From an uncultured Pseudomonadota bacterium (GTDB taxonomy: Bacteria; Myxococcota_A; Polyangia; HGW-17): DNA of 22,218 bases. Under the pieces are notes generated by a model, which saw only the letters and a program-made list of their open reading frames with translations, was not told where the DNA came from and ran no database searches. Numbering within the stretch: position 1 is the first letter of the stretch; the number at the start of each line of letters is the position of its first letter. Location of the stretch: assembly GCA_938004375.1 (NCBI GenBank), contig CALKWH010000080.1:1-22218 (forward strand), given 5' to 3'. A program made the position numbers and the translations under genes. Below are positions 14,884 through 22,175 of the stretch, in pieces.

Positions 14884-16013
14884 GCGTCTTCTCCGAACTG
14901 CGCAGGCTCGCCGAGGTCCCCCGCAACGAGAGGCTGGCCGCCGCCGCCCGCGCCGGGCGTCCGGTGATCGGCCACTTCTGTTCCTACGTCCCCGAGGAGC
15001 TCCTCCACGCGGCCGGCGCCGTGCCGTACCGCATGCGCGCGGTGGGGAGCTGCGGCACCGCCCTGGGGGACACGTACTTCTCGTCGGCCAACTGCTCCTT
15101 CGTGCGCCGCGTGATGGACCAGGGGCTGCGCGGGGAGCTGGACTTCCTGGACGGGATCGTGTTCATGAACGGGTGCGATCACAACCGCCGGCTCTACGAC
15201 AACTGGCGCCACGCGGCGCCGGACACCGGCTTTTCGTACCTGCTGTTCGTGCCTCACGCGGGTTCGCCTGCCTGCCTCGCGCAGCTCCGGCTCGAGCTGG
15301 TGAAGCTGGCCGGGTTCCTCGGCGAGCGCCTGGGCGTGGAGGTGACCGACGATCGGCTGCGGGCGTCCATTGAATTGTACGACCGGCGCCGCCGGCTCCT
15401 GCGGGAGCTCGCCGAGCTGCGCCGCGCGCCAGCACCGCCGGTGACGGGGACCGAGTTCCTCGCGCTGATGCTGGCGGTGACCGCGGTGCCCCCCGAGGAC
15501 GCGGTGGACCTGATCGAGCGCGCCCTCGGCGAGGCGCGCGCGGGGCGGGCGCCGGTGGGGACGCCGCGGCTGCGGATCTTCGTCACGGGGAGCTGCCTCG
15601 AGGAGCTCTCGCACCTGGAGCTGGTGGAGTCCCACGGCGCCCTGGTGGTGGCCGACGCGATCTGCCTGGGGGCGCGGACCTTCGACCGGGACGTGGGCGC
15701 GGACGGCGATCCCCTGGACGCCCTGGCGCGCCGGTACCTGGGGCGGGTGTCCTGCCCACGGATGATGGACGACGTGAAGGGCCGCATGGCGTACACCCTC
15801 GAGGCGGTGCGCGCATACGCGGCCGACGCCGTGATCCTGGAGAAGCTCGAGTTCTGCTCCATGATGTCCGGCGAGAACTACATCGCCACCCATGAGCTGG
15901 CCAAGGCCGGGATCCCGGCGCTCGCGCTGACCCGGGAGTTGTACGGCGGCGAGGTCGGGCAGTTGAAGACCCGGCTCCAGGCGTTCTACGAGAAGCTGGG
16001 GAACCGGTCATGA
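14880..16013 (+). CDS. 2-hydroxyacyl-CoA dehydratase / benzoyl-CoA reductase-like subunit (smaller)
   Basis: The product is 377 aa, the expected partner of the preceding subunit and close in size to BzdN/BcrC/HgdB. The N-terminal 'HFCSYVPEELLHAAGAVPYR' (C34) is the family's opening motif. Other conserved cysteines are C72 ('SANCSFVRR'), C99 ('NGCDHNRR'), C239 ('GSCLEE') and C326 ('LEFCSMMSGEN'). C72, C99 and C326 occupy the usual cluster-ligand positions. The two subunits would form the catalytic dimer in the cytoplasm. The ATG overlaps the previous stop (ATGA) and the stop overlaps the activator start (ATGA, 16010-16013). A GC-rich linker region around residues 150-230 is poorly conserved. 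The substrate is not deducible. Confidence 0.85.
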   Translation: MSVFSELRRLAEVPRNERLAAAARAGRPVIGHFCSYVPEELLHAAGAVPYRMRAVGSCGTALGDTYFSSANCSFVRRVMDQGLRGELDFLDGIVFMNGCDHNRRLYDNWRHAAPDTGFSYLLFVPHAGSPACLAQLRLELVKLAGFLGERLGVEVTDDRLRASIELYDRRRRLLRELAELRRAPAPPVTGTEFLALMLAVTAVPPEDAVDLIERALGEARAGRAPVGTPRLRIFVTGSCLEELSHLELVESHGALVVADAICLGARTFDRDVGADGDPLDALARRYLGRVSCPRMMDDVKGRMAYTLEAVRAYAADAVILEKLEFCSMMSGENYIATHELAKAGIPALALTRELYGGEVGQLKTRLQAFYEKLGNRS

Positions 16014-16900
16014 TCTTCGCCGGCATCGACGTGGGCTCGCTGACCGCCAAGGCCGTGCTGCTGCGTGACGGACGCGTGATCGCCTGGCACGTGGAGCCGG
16101 TTCAGGCCACGCCCGCGCAGTCCGCCGGCCGCGTGCTCGAGGCGGCCCTCGCGAAGGCGCGGGTCCGCCGCGCCGACCTCGCCCGCGTCTGCGCCACCGG
16201 CTACGGTCGGCACGAGCTCCCCTTCGCGGACCTCGAGCGCAGCGAGATCTCCTGCCACGGGCTGGGGACGTTCACGAGCAACCCCGCCGTGCGCTCGGTC
16301 ATCGACATCGGCGGGCAGGACTGCAAGGTGGTGGTCCTGGACGCCGCGGGCCTGGTGGACGACTTCGCCATGAACGACAAGTGCGCGGCGGGCACCGGCC
16401 GCACGCTGGAGCTCCTGGCCCGCACCCTGGGCCTCCCCCTCGGGGAGCTGGGGCCCCGCGCCCTGCGCTCGAGGCGGGCGCTGCCGGTCTCGAACAAGTG
16501 CAGCATCTTCATGGAGCTCGACGTCATGCAGTGGATGCACCAGGGGCGGCGCGTCGAGGACATCGCCCGGGGGATCACGGCCTCGGTGGCCCGCAGGGTG
16601 GCCGCGCTGGCCGGAAAGGTGACCCTGCGCCCGGGGGTGTGCATCTCGGGGGGCGTGTCCAAGAATGCGGCCGTGGTCCGGGAGCTCGAGGCGGCCCTGG
16701 GCGTGCGGTTCGTGCCGCTCTCCCACGATCCCCAGGTCATGGGCGCTCTGGGGGCCGCCTGCTTCGCCCGCCTGGAGCACGGCCGCGCCCGGCAGGAAGA
16801 CCGGCGCGTTCAAGAAGCCGGAGACCCGTCGGAACCGATGGCCGCTGGCCCGGCCGACGCGGCGCCGGCGTGCCCGGGCTGCACCGGGGGATCGCCGTGA
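16010..16900 (+). CDS. BadF/BcrA/HgdC-type activator ATPase
   Basis: This 296-aa ASKHA-fold ATPase is the electron-donating activator of the dehydratase/reductase. It has the phosphate-1 motif 'GIDVGSLTAKAVLL' (5-18), phosphate-2 'DIGGQDCK' (99-106) and adenosine motif 'CISGGVSKNAAV'. The cluster cysteines are C125 ('NDKCAAGTGR') and C164 ('SNKCSIFMEL'); in HgdC two such monomers share one [4Fe-4S] cluster. ATP hydrolysis drives electron transfer to the catalytic subunits. The length fits the short HgdC/BzdP form. A 40-residue low-complexity tail ends in CPGC (288-291), which is not part of the usual family. The stop overlaps the next gene (GTGA, 16897-16900). Confidence 0.93.
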   Translation: MIFAGIDVGSLTAKAVLLRDGRVIAWHVEPVQATPAQSAGRVLEAALAKARVRRADLARVCATGYGRHELPFADLERSEISCHGLGTFTSNPAVRSVIDIGGQDCKVVVLDAAGLVDDFAMNDKCAAGTGRTLELLARTLGLPLGELGPRALRSRRALPVSNKCSIFMELDVMQWMHQGRRVEDIARGITASVARRVAALAGKVTLRPGVCISGGVSKNAAVVRELEAALGVRFVPLSHDPQVMGALGAACFARLEHGRARQEDRRVQEAGDPSEPMAAGPADAAPACPGCTGGSP

Positions 16901-17718
16901 TCACCGCCGGCGTCGATCTGGGCACGCGGTACGTGAAGGTCTGCGTCGTGAAGGACGGACGCATCCTGGGCGCCGACGTGCGCGAGCTGGCCGGCGAGTT
17001 CAGGTCGGTGGTGCGGGCGTCGGAGCGCGCCGCCCTGGAGCAGGCCGGGCTCTTCGGCTTCCAGGTGCGCAAGAAGGCGGTCACCGGCTTTGGCGCCGCC
17101 GCCGCCGGTCGGGCGCTCTCCCGGTCGGGGCGCATCCTCGACGAGGCCGCATGCGCGGCCCGGGCCGTGGCGACCCTCGTCCCGGGGGCGCGCACCGTGA
17201 TCGACGGCGGCGCGCTGTTCGTCCGCTCCGCTGCGTTGTCCCCCGAGGGCCACGTGCTGGACCGCGCCGTCACCGAGAAGTGCGCGGCCGGCAGCGGCCG
17301 GTTCCTCGAGATGATCGCCAGCTCCCTGTGCGTGCCGCTCGAGGAGGTCTCGGACGTCGCCGCCGCCGCCGCACGACCCTACCGCATGTCCAACAGTTGC
17401 GCCGTGTTCGCCGAGAGCGAGGTCGTCAGCCGCGTCAACCAGGGCGTCCCGGGACCCGAGCTCCTCGCCGGGATCCTGGTGGCCATCGCCGAGAAGGCGC
17501 TGACGCTGGCCAACCGCAGTGAAACCGGACCGCCCGTGGTCGTCGTGGGCGGACTGGGTCACATCCCGGCGTTCACGCGGACCCTCGGGGAGGTGCTCGG
17601 GCACCAGGTGTCCGTCATCCCCATGGATCCCCAACTCGCGGCTGCCTACGGGGCGGCGCTCCTCGCCGGTCAGGGCGCGGCGGAGCGGGTTTCCGGGCGC
17701 GCGGGGAGGGGACCTTGA
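16897..17718 (+). CDS. Second BadF/HgdC-type activator, degenerate phosphate-2 motif
   Basis: The 273-aa product starts at GTG 16897, preceded by GGGGG at six bases and overlapping the previous stop. It keeps 'AGVDLGTRYVKVCVVKDG' (4-21) and both cluster cysteines, C129 ('TEKCAAGSGR') and C168 ('SNSCAVFAES'), and a 'VVVGGLGHIPA' adenosine strand. The phosphate-2 segment reads 'IDGGALFVRS' where active members have DIGGQD, so the Gln-Asp pair is lost. Two unequal activators recall BcrA/BcrD or BzdP/BzdQ, which form heterodimers. I infer a heterodimer in which this subunit carries cluster ligands but may hydrolyse ATP poorly. It ends in a TTGA overlap with the next gene. Confidence 0.85.
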   Translation: MITAGVDLGTRYVKVCVVKDGRILGADVRELAGEFRSVVRASERAALEQAGLFGFQVRKKAVTGFGAAAAGRALSRSGRILDEAACAARAVATLVPGARTVIDGGALFVRSAALSPEGHVLDRAVTEKCAAGSGRFLEMIASSLCVPLEEVSDVAAAAARPYRMSNSCAVFAESEVVSRVNQGVPGPELLAGILVAIAEKALTLANRSETGPPVVVVGGLGHIPAFTRTLGEVLGHQVSVIPMDPQLAAAYGAALLAGQGAAERVSGRAGRGP

Positions 17719-18470
17719 GCGCCGGATCCGATCACGGTGATCTGATCCGCCGGATCCACCAGATGCTCGGCGGGTTCGAGATCCTCGCGCCGGGGGACGT
17801 GGCCGCCGTGGCCGCCCTGGGCTACGAACCGGAGCGCAAGCGGCAGGCGACGGTCGTGCTCGCCGGGGACACGGCGCTGGAGCTGGGCGCGCCGGGGACG
17901 CCCTCGGTGTGTCGTGCCCTGTGGACGCGGGAGCGCAGGCTGGTGACCGACCGCGTGTACGTCCGTAGTGGTGTGGAGGAGATGGAAGGCGGGTCATCGT
18001 CTGACGGGAACCGGGGTAAGTCGAAATCCCTGGCGCTGCTGGCGCTGGTGGAGCTGCCCGAGGATCTGGACCCGCTGGAGGGGCCGGTAGCCGGCGTGCT
18101 GCACCTGACCCACCGGCTGCCGCTGGTGATGACCCGCAGCCTGTCGGGGCGGTTGTGGATCCGCGTCCACCGTCGAGCGGCGGACTCGTTCACCCCGCGG
18201 GCGCTGGCCCAGACCGTGCGGGCCGCCTACGCCGCCGAGCTCCCCGGGATCGGGCGGGTCGACGTGGTGCTCGTCGTCGGGGACGACGCCCGGGTGCGCG
18301 CGCTGGAGCCCCTGGCCGCCGCGGCCGCGGTCGTCGACGGGGAGCACAGGCGGCTGCGCTGGGAAGAGGACGGCGGGATCAGTTGCAGCGATCTGGACTG
18401 CCGTACCTGCGACGAGAAGCCGGTGTGCGACACCATCCGGGAGGTCATCACCTTCCGCAGGAGGAAGTGA
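17715..18470 (+). CDS. Unrecognised protein with C-terminal four-cysteine motif
   Basis: The product is 251 aa from a TTG at 17715. That start is supported by a GGAGGGG just upstream and by a TTGA overlap with the previous stop, the fourth coupled junction in this operon. I do not recognise the body of the protein. It has a few beta-like hydrophobic segments ('SLALLALVEL', 'VAGVLHLTHRLPLVM', 'VDVVLVVGDDA') and a low-complexity patch near residues 88-103. The C-terminus has 'CSDLDCRTCDEKPVCD' with C224, C229, C232 and C238 (Cx4Cx2Cx5C), a plausible Fe-S or metal site. Its place between the activators and a CooC-like ATPase suggests electron transfer or cluster delivery. That role is inference. 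Confidence 0.75.
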   Translation: MSAGSDHGDLIRRIHQMLGGFEILAPGDVAAVAALGYEPERKRQATVVLAGDTALELGAPGTPSVCRALWTRERRLVTDRVYVRSGVEEMEGGSSSDGNRGKSKSLALLALVELPEDLDPLEGPVAGVLHLTHRLPLVMTRSLSGRLWIRVHRRAADSFTPRALAQTVRAAYAAELPGIGRVDVVLVVGDDARVRALEPLAAAAAVVDGEHRRLRWEEDGGISCSDLDCRTCDEKPVCDTIREVITFRRRK

Positions 18471-18471
18471 C

Positions 18472-19236
18472 ATGAGCACGAGGACCATCGCCTTTCTGGG
18501 CAAGGGCGGCAGCGGCAAGTCCATCCTGTCCGCGCTGACCGCCCGGCTTGTCATCGACGCCGGTCAACGGCCGCTGCTCATCGACGCCGACCCCGCCATG
18601 GGGCTCGCCACCGCCCTCGGGGTCCAGGACTACAAGACCATCGGAGAGGCCCGCGCCGAGATCCTGCGCCAGGCGCGGATCGCCAAGGGCGAGGAGGCCT
18701 CACGGCTCTCGGAGATCATCGACTACCTGCTCCTCGAGGCCCTCGTGGAAGCTCCGGAGCACGCCCTGCTGGTGATGGGGCACACCGACACCGTGGGCTG
18801 CTACTGTTCGGTGAACAACCTGCTGCGCGAGACCCTGGGCCAGCTCGCCGCGCAGTTCGAGACGGTCATCATCGACGCGGAGGCGGGCGTGGAGCAGATC
18901 AACCGCGAGGTTACCCGATCGGTGACCCACGCGCTCATCCTGACGGACAACTCCCTGCGGGGGGCGCGGACCGCGTTGTTGGCGAAGACGAAGATCGACC
19001 GCTCCCCGGGCATGAACCCGGAGTTGACCGGGGTGGTGTTCAACCGCGTGGAGGCGCCGGATCCCGGGCTGGTGGCCCAGCTCGAGGACGGCGGGCTGCG
19101 GGTGCTCGGCGCGATCCCGGCGGACCCGGTGGTCGCCGAGCGGGACAGACGGGGGCTCTCGGCCCTCGAGATGCCCGAAGAGAGCGTGGCGTTGATCGCG
19201 TTGCGTGAGTTGCTGATGCGGGAGGGGATGTTGTAA
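18472..19236 (+). CDS. CooC-like metallocluster maturation ATPase (SIMIBI/MinD family)
   Basis: The 254-aa product has the deviant Walker A GKGGSGKS (10-17), 'LLIDADPAMGLATALG' (35-50), and 'VIIDAEAGVEQINREV', the switch region that usually reads DTEAGxEH in CooC. The C110-x-C112 pair in 'VGCYCSVNN' corresponds to the CxC through which CooC dimers bind nickel. CooC uses ATP to help insert Ni into carbon monoxide dehydrogenase. No CODH gene is present, so the client may be the adjacent reductase or its clusters; this is inference. The ATG at 18472 lies one base after the previous stop with AGGAGG upstream. It is the last gene of the operon. Confidence 0.85.
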   Translation: MSTRTIAFLGKGGSGKSILSALTARLVIDAGQRPLLIDADPAMGLATALGVQDYKTIGEARAEILRQARIAKGEEASRLSEIIDYLLLEALVEAPEHALLVMGHTDTVGCYCSVNNLLRETLGQLAAQFETVIIDAEAGVEQINREVTRSVTHALILTDNSLRGARTALLAKTKIDRSPGMNPELTGVVFNRVEAPDPGLVAQLEDGGLRVLGAIPADPVVAERDRRGLSALEMPEESVALIALRELLMREGML

Positions 19237-19238
19237 GG

Positions 19239-19257
19239 GACGGGAGCGTCATTTTTT
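19239..19257 (+). terminator. Probable intrinsic terminator of the dehydratase operon
   Basis: GACG (19239-19242) and CGTC (19247-19250) pair around a GGAG loop and are followed by A and six T residues (19252-19257). The stem is short but the T-run is clean and sits directly after the last stop codon. Confidence 0.45.
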
Positions 19258-19260
19258 CCC

Positions 19261-19279
19261 CGGGTAGGGGACCTACCCG
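19261..19279. repeat. Perfect inverted repeat between convergent genes
   Basis: CGGGTAGG (19261-19268) pairs perfectly with CCTACCCG (19272-19279) across a 3-base GGA loop. It lies between two convergent genes. The only T-run is upstream on the plus strand, so it may assist termination or block read-through from either side. Confidence 0.5.
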
Positions 19280-19300
19280 TCTATGATGGGCTGTTAGGGG

Positions 19301-21325
19301 TCAGATCCTTCGGATCCTGCGGCGCAGCGCGAGGAGCCCGAGCAGCAGGCCCGACAGCCACAGACCGGCGTTCGGGCGCCGGCCGCCGCCGGCCGCGCGG
19401 CAGGAGCAGCCGTCGGTCTCATACGTCTTGTTCCAGGGGGCGTTGAGCAGGCAGGGCGTGGAGGATGAACACCGGGGATCGTCGCAGTCGACCCGCTGGT
19501 CGCCGTTGTCGTCCTCGCGGTTGTCGCAGTCCTCGGCCTGCTCCGGGCACCCGGAGAAGGTCTGGCAGTCCGCGTCGGCGCAGTCGATCCGCTGGTCGCC
19601 GTCGTCGTCCAGCCCGTTGTTGCAGATCTCGAGGCCGGGGTGGCAGTCGGCGTAGGAACGGCACAGCGGGTCGTCGCAGTCGGTTCTGCCGTCGCCGTCG
19701 TCGTCCACGCCGTTGGCGCATGACTCGGCGGGCTCCTCGCCACAGGCGACCTTGGGCTTGCAGTCCATGTCGGCGCAGTCGGTGAAGCCGTCGTAGTCGT
19801 CGTCGAGGCCGTTGTCGCAGTCCTCGACGGCCTGCTCGCAGGCGAGCTCGCCGAAGCAGTCGGCGTCCTCGCAGTCGATCGCGCCGTCGTCGTCGTTGTC
19901 ACCCCCGTCGTCGCAGTCCTCGGCAGCCGGGCCGCAGCCGGGCTCGCCGTCGCAGTCGTCGTCGTCGCAGTCGGTATCGCCGTCGCCGTCGTCGTCGAGG
20001 CCGTTGTCGCAGTCCTCGGGCACGGGCTGCTGGTTCTCGCAGGTGATCTGCAGGGTGTAGGGCCCCGCGTTCTGGTAGGTCTCGATGAACAGGAAGTGCG
20101 GGTTCTGGTCCATGGTGAACGTCAGGGTCTCGGTCTGGCCAGGGGCGTTCAGGCTGCCGGTGGTGCAGTTGGCGGGGTCGCAGGCGCCCTTGACCAGGAG
20201 CAGGTCCAGGTCGGTGGAGCTGGACTGGATCGTCAGGCGGGCGGTGACGATGGTGCCGGCGCCGGCGATCACCTGCACCACGTTCTCGGAGCCGTTCATC
20301 GGGTAGCCGCCGGTGCAGTCGTTGCCGTAGTTGACGAAGGACAGGGGGCCGCCCAGGGTGGAGCCGGAGATGGTGGCGCCGCAGGCCACCGTGGTGGCGA
20401 GCTCGCAGGCGGTCTCCTGGCACGCGGGATCGGAGGCGCAATCGGTGTCGTCGCAGTCGATCCGGCCGTCGTCGTCATCGTCGGTGCCGTTGTCGCAGTC
20501 CTCGGTGTCGACGCCGAGGAAGTCCGCGATGAAGGACGTGAAGCGGTCGACCTTGGTGGCCGCGCCGAAGTAGTCGCACTGCTGCGAGCTGTTCTGCATG
20601 ACGAACGAGTTGATGCCGGCCACGTACTCGACGCCGCCGCGGGTGACGAAGGCGGGTCCGCCGGAGTCGCCGCTGCAGATGCCGCCGTTGGCGTTCATCC
20701 GGATGCCGATGGTGTTGGGCGGGACCTGGGTGGTGCCGAGGTTGGGGATGCTGACGTTGCACCACGAGGAGCCCTCGCAGATGTTGGCCAGGACCTGCGT
20801 CATCTTGAGCTTCGTGCCCGAGGAGCCCGTCTCGGTGAGGCCGAAGCCCATGAAAAGCAGGTTCGTGTTGTTCACGTCGGCCGAGGTCAGCGCCAGGGAC
20901 GAGGGCAGGTACGGGATGGGCACGACCGAACCGGGGGCGTTGGAGGACAGGCGCAACAGCGCGATGTCGTTGGCCAGGTTGTTGGTCTGCTGGAAGTTGG
21001 GATCCCAGTTCGGATGCACGGTGACCTGGGAGACTCTGAGCTCGGTGGAGAACGTGTTGACGCTGTTGCCGATGTAGACCCGCATGTTCGCGGGGGCGGC
21101 CGCGCAGTGGGCGGCCGTGAGCACCACGTTCTGCGCGATGAGCGTTCCGGAGCAGGCGCCGCCGTAACCGCCGGACTCCATGGTGATGTACACCACGGCC
21201 TGGTGGGCGGCGGTGGTGTCAGGGGTGCCATACAGGATGTATTCTTCCGGGGCGACGCCCTCGGGCGTCTGGGTGCAGGCGAGGATGGGGAAAAGCAGCA
21301 GCAGGGCAAGCGGCAGACGGTTCAT
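19301..21325 (-). CDS. Secreted trypsin-like serine protease with DCDNG repeats and MYXO-CTERM tail
   Basis: The product is 674 aa from the ATG at 21325, preceded by GGAGG at seven bases; the frame opens further upstream at 21430 but without such a site. The signal peptide ends in ILAC, a possible lipobox (C17). The S1 protease domain (about 30-270) has the full triad: H73 in LTAAHC, D120 in NDIALL and S221 in GDSGGP. A first 'DCDNGTDDDDDGRIDCDD' repeat (275-302) is followed by a beta-rich PPC-like domain (about 305-430). Six more acidic cysteine repeats (436-625) resemble calcium-binding modules. The C-terminus has C640/C642 ('GCSCRAAGG'), a hydrophobic helix and RRRIRR, the MYXO-CTERM pattern of Myxococcota surface proteins. 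It is probably displayed at the cell surface. Confidence 0.9.
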   Translation of the reverse strand: MNRLPLALLLLFPILACTQTPEGVAPEEYILYGTPDTTAAHQAVVYITMESGGYGGACSGTLIAQNVVLTAAHCAAAPANMRVYIGNSVNTFSTELRVSQVTVHPNWDPNFQQTNNLANDIALLRLSSNAPGSVVPIPYLPSSLALTSADVNNTNLLFMGFGLTETGSSGTKLKMTQVLANICEGSSWCNVSIPNLGTTQVPPNTIGIRMNANGGICSGDSGGPAFVTRGGVEYVAGINSFVMQNSSQQCDYFGAATKVDRFTSFIADFLGVDTEDCDNGTDDDDDGRIDCDDTDCASDPACQETACELATTVACGATISGSTLGGPLSFVNYGNDCTGGYPMNGSENVVQVIAGAGTIVTARLTIQSSSTDLDLLLVKGACDPANCTTGSLNAPGQTETLTFTMDQNPHFLFIETYQNAGPYTLQITCENQQPVPEDCDNGLDDDGDGDTDCDDDDCDGEPGCGPAAEDCDDGGDNDDDGAIDCEDADCFGELACEQAVEDCDNGLDDDYDGFTDCADMDCKPKVACGEEPAESCANGVDDDGDGRTDCDDPLCRSYADCHPGLEICNNGLDDDGDQRIDCADADCQTFSGCPEQAEDCDNREDDNGDQRVDCDDPRCSSSTPCLLNAPWNKTYETDGCSCRAAGGGRRPNAGLWLSGLLLGLLALRRRIRRI
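19451..20020 (-). repeat. Six tandem acidic Cys-repeat units within the protease gene
   Basis: Six units of about 30-33 codons each encode 'DCDNGxDDDGDGxxDCDD' followed by a cysteine-spaced tail. They cover residues 436-625, with a seventh copy separate at 275-302 (20420-20503). Each unit has Asp-rich loops and four conserved cysteines, so calcium and disulphide stabilisation is likely. The DNA is correspondingly repetitive (gtcgtcgtc/gcagtcc), which makes copy number prone to assembly error. Confidence 0.85.
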
Positions 21326-21588
21326 CGCGAGACCTCCGGGTCGCTCAGGCGGAATCGCGCGGGCGGGACCCGACATATTGCTACCACGGCTTGGAAAAAA
21401 CGGCCAACGGGAATTATGGTTCCTTTTCAACCGGAGCGGAATTTTATCGATTTTATATAAAATAATATATGACCCCTCCGGGTGTACGCATTTTTTTCTC
21501 TACTTTTTTCCGGTTTTGGATAACTTGTGGCCCCGTGCCCCGGGGCGTGTCGCCTCATGGGCAACATTTATTCAAGGAGTTGGTTCAA
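21326..21588. promoter_or_regulatory. AT-rich divergent promoter region between protease and FKBP genes
   Basis: These 263 bases separate two divergent genes. Positions 21440-21515 are strongly AT-rich within otherwise about 70% GC DNA, and include the perfect 14-base palindrome ATTTTATATAAAAT at 21450-21463. A GCCCCG/CGGGGC hairpin with a TGCCC loop lies at 21530-21546 in the probable FKBP leader. Both promoters are likely here, but I cannot place the -35/-10 pairs with confidence. Confidence 0.5.
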
Positions 21589-22175
21589 ATGAAAACCGCA
21601 TTGATCATGGTTCTTTTCGCAACGGCCTTTTTCGGTTGCAAGGCGCAGCCCTGCCCGGACAAGAAGGATCCCGCTAAGCCCGGCGCCCCCGGCGCCACGG
21701 GCGAGGCCCCCAAGGGCGCCCTCACGCTGGCCGACCTCGCCACCGTCGAGGACAAGGTGTCGTACATCGTCGGGTTCAACATGGGCAAGGACTTCAAGGT
21801 CAACATCCGCGCCTTCGAGGCTGGCGTGGGCGACTCCCAGGCCAAGAAGCCGTCGCTCATCGACGAGCAGGAGATGCGCAAGGTGATGGGCGAGTTCCAG
21901 ACCCAGCGCATGCAGAAGATGATGGCCGAGCGCAAGGCCAAGGGCGAGGAGGCCCTCAAGCGCGGGCAGGAGTTCCTCGAGAAGAACAAGGCCCAGCCGG
22001 GCGTGGTCGTGCTCCCCAGCGGCCTGCAGTACCAGATCGTCCAGGAGGGCACGGGTCCGAAGCCGGGGCTCAACGACACGGTCGCCTGCCACTACAAAGG
22101 CACGCTCATCGACGGCACCGAGTTCGACTCCTCCGAGAAGGCCGGCAAGCCCGTCGAGTTCGGCGTCTCCGGCGT
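21589..22175 (+). CDS. FKBP-type peptidyl-prolyl cis-trans isomerase lipoprotein (3' truncated)
   Basis: The ATG at 21589 is preceded by AAGGAG at nine bases. The 195 complete codons encode a lipoprotein-like signal ending in FFGC (C17), a Pro/Gly/Ala linker, a helical region (about 50-135) resembling the dimerisation domain of FkpA/Mip, and then the FKBP domain. 'GLQYQIVQEGTG' (145-156) and 'HYKGTLIDGTEFDSS' (168-182) are hallmark FKBP segments. Such proteins speed proline isomerisation and act as chaperones in the periplasm or at the outer membrane. The gene is cut at 22175, where adapter sequence replaces it; about 40-50 C-terminal residues are missing. The following in-frame 'DRKSTRLNSSH' is adapter translation, not protein. 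Confidence 0.88.

Noticed and set aside
19430..20020. Repetitive block considered as a CRISPR-like array
   Set aside because: The units are in-frame protein repeats with variable spacing and no constant repeat or unique spacers.
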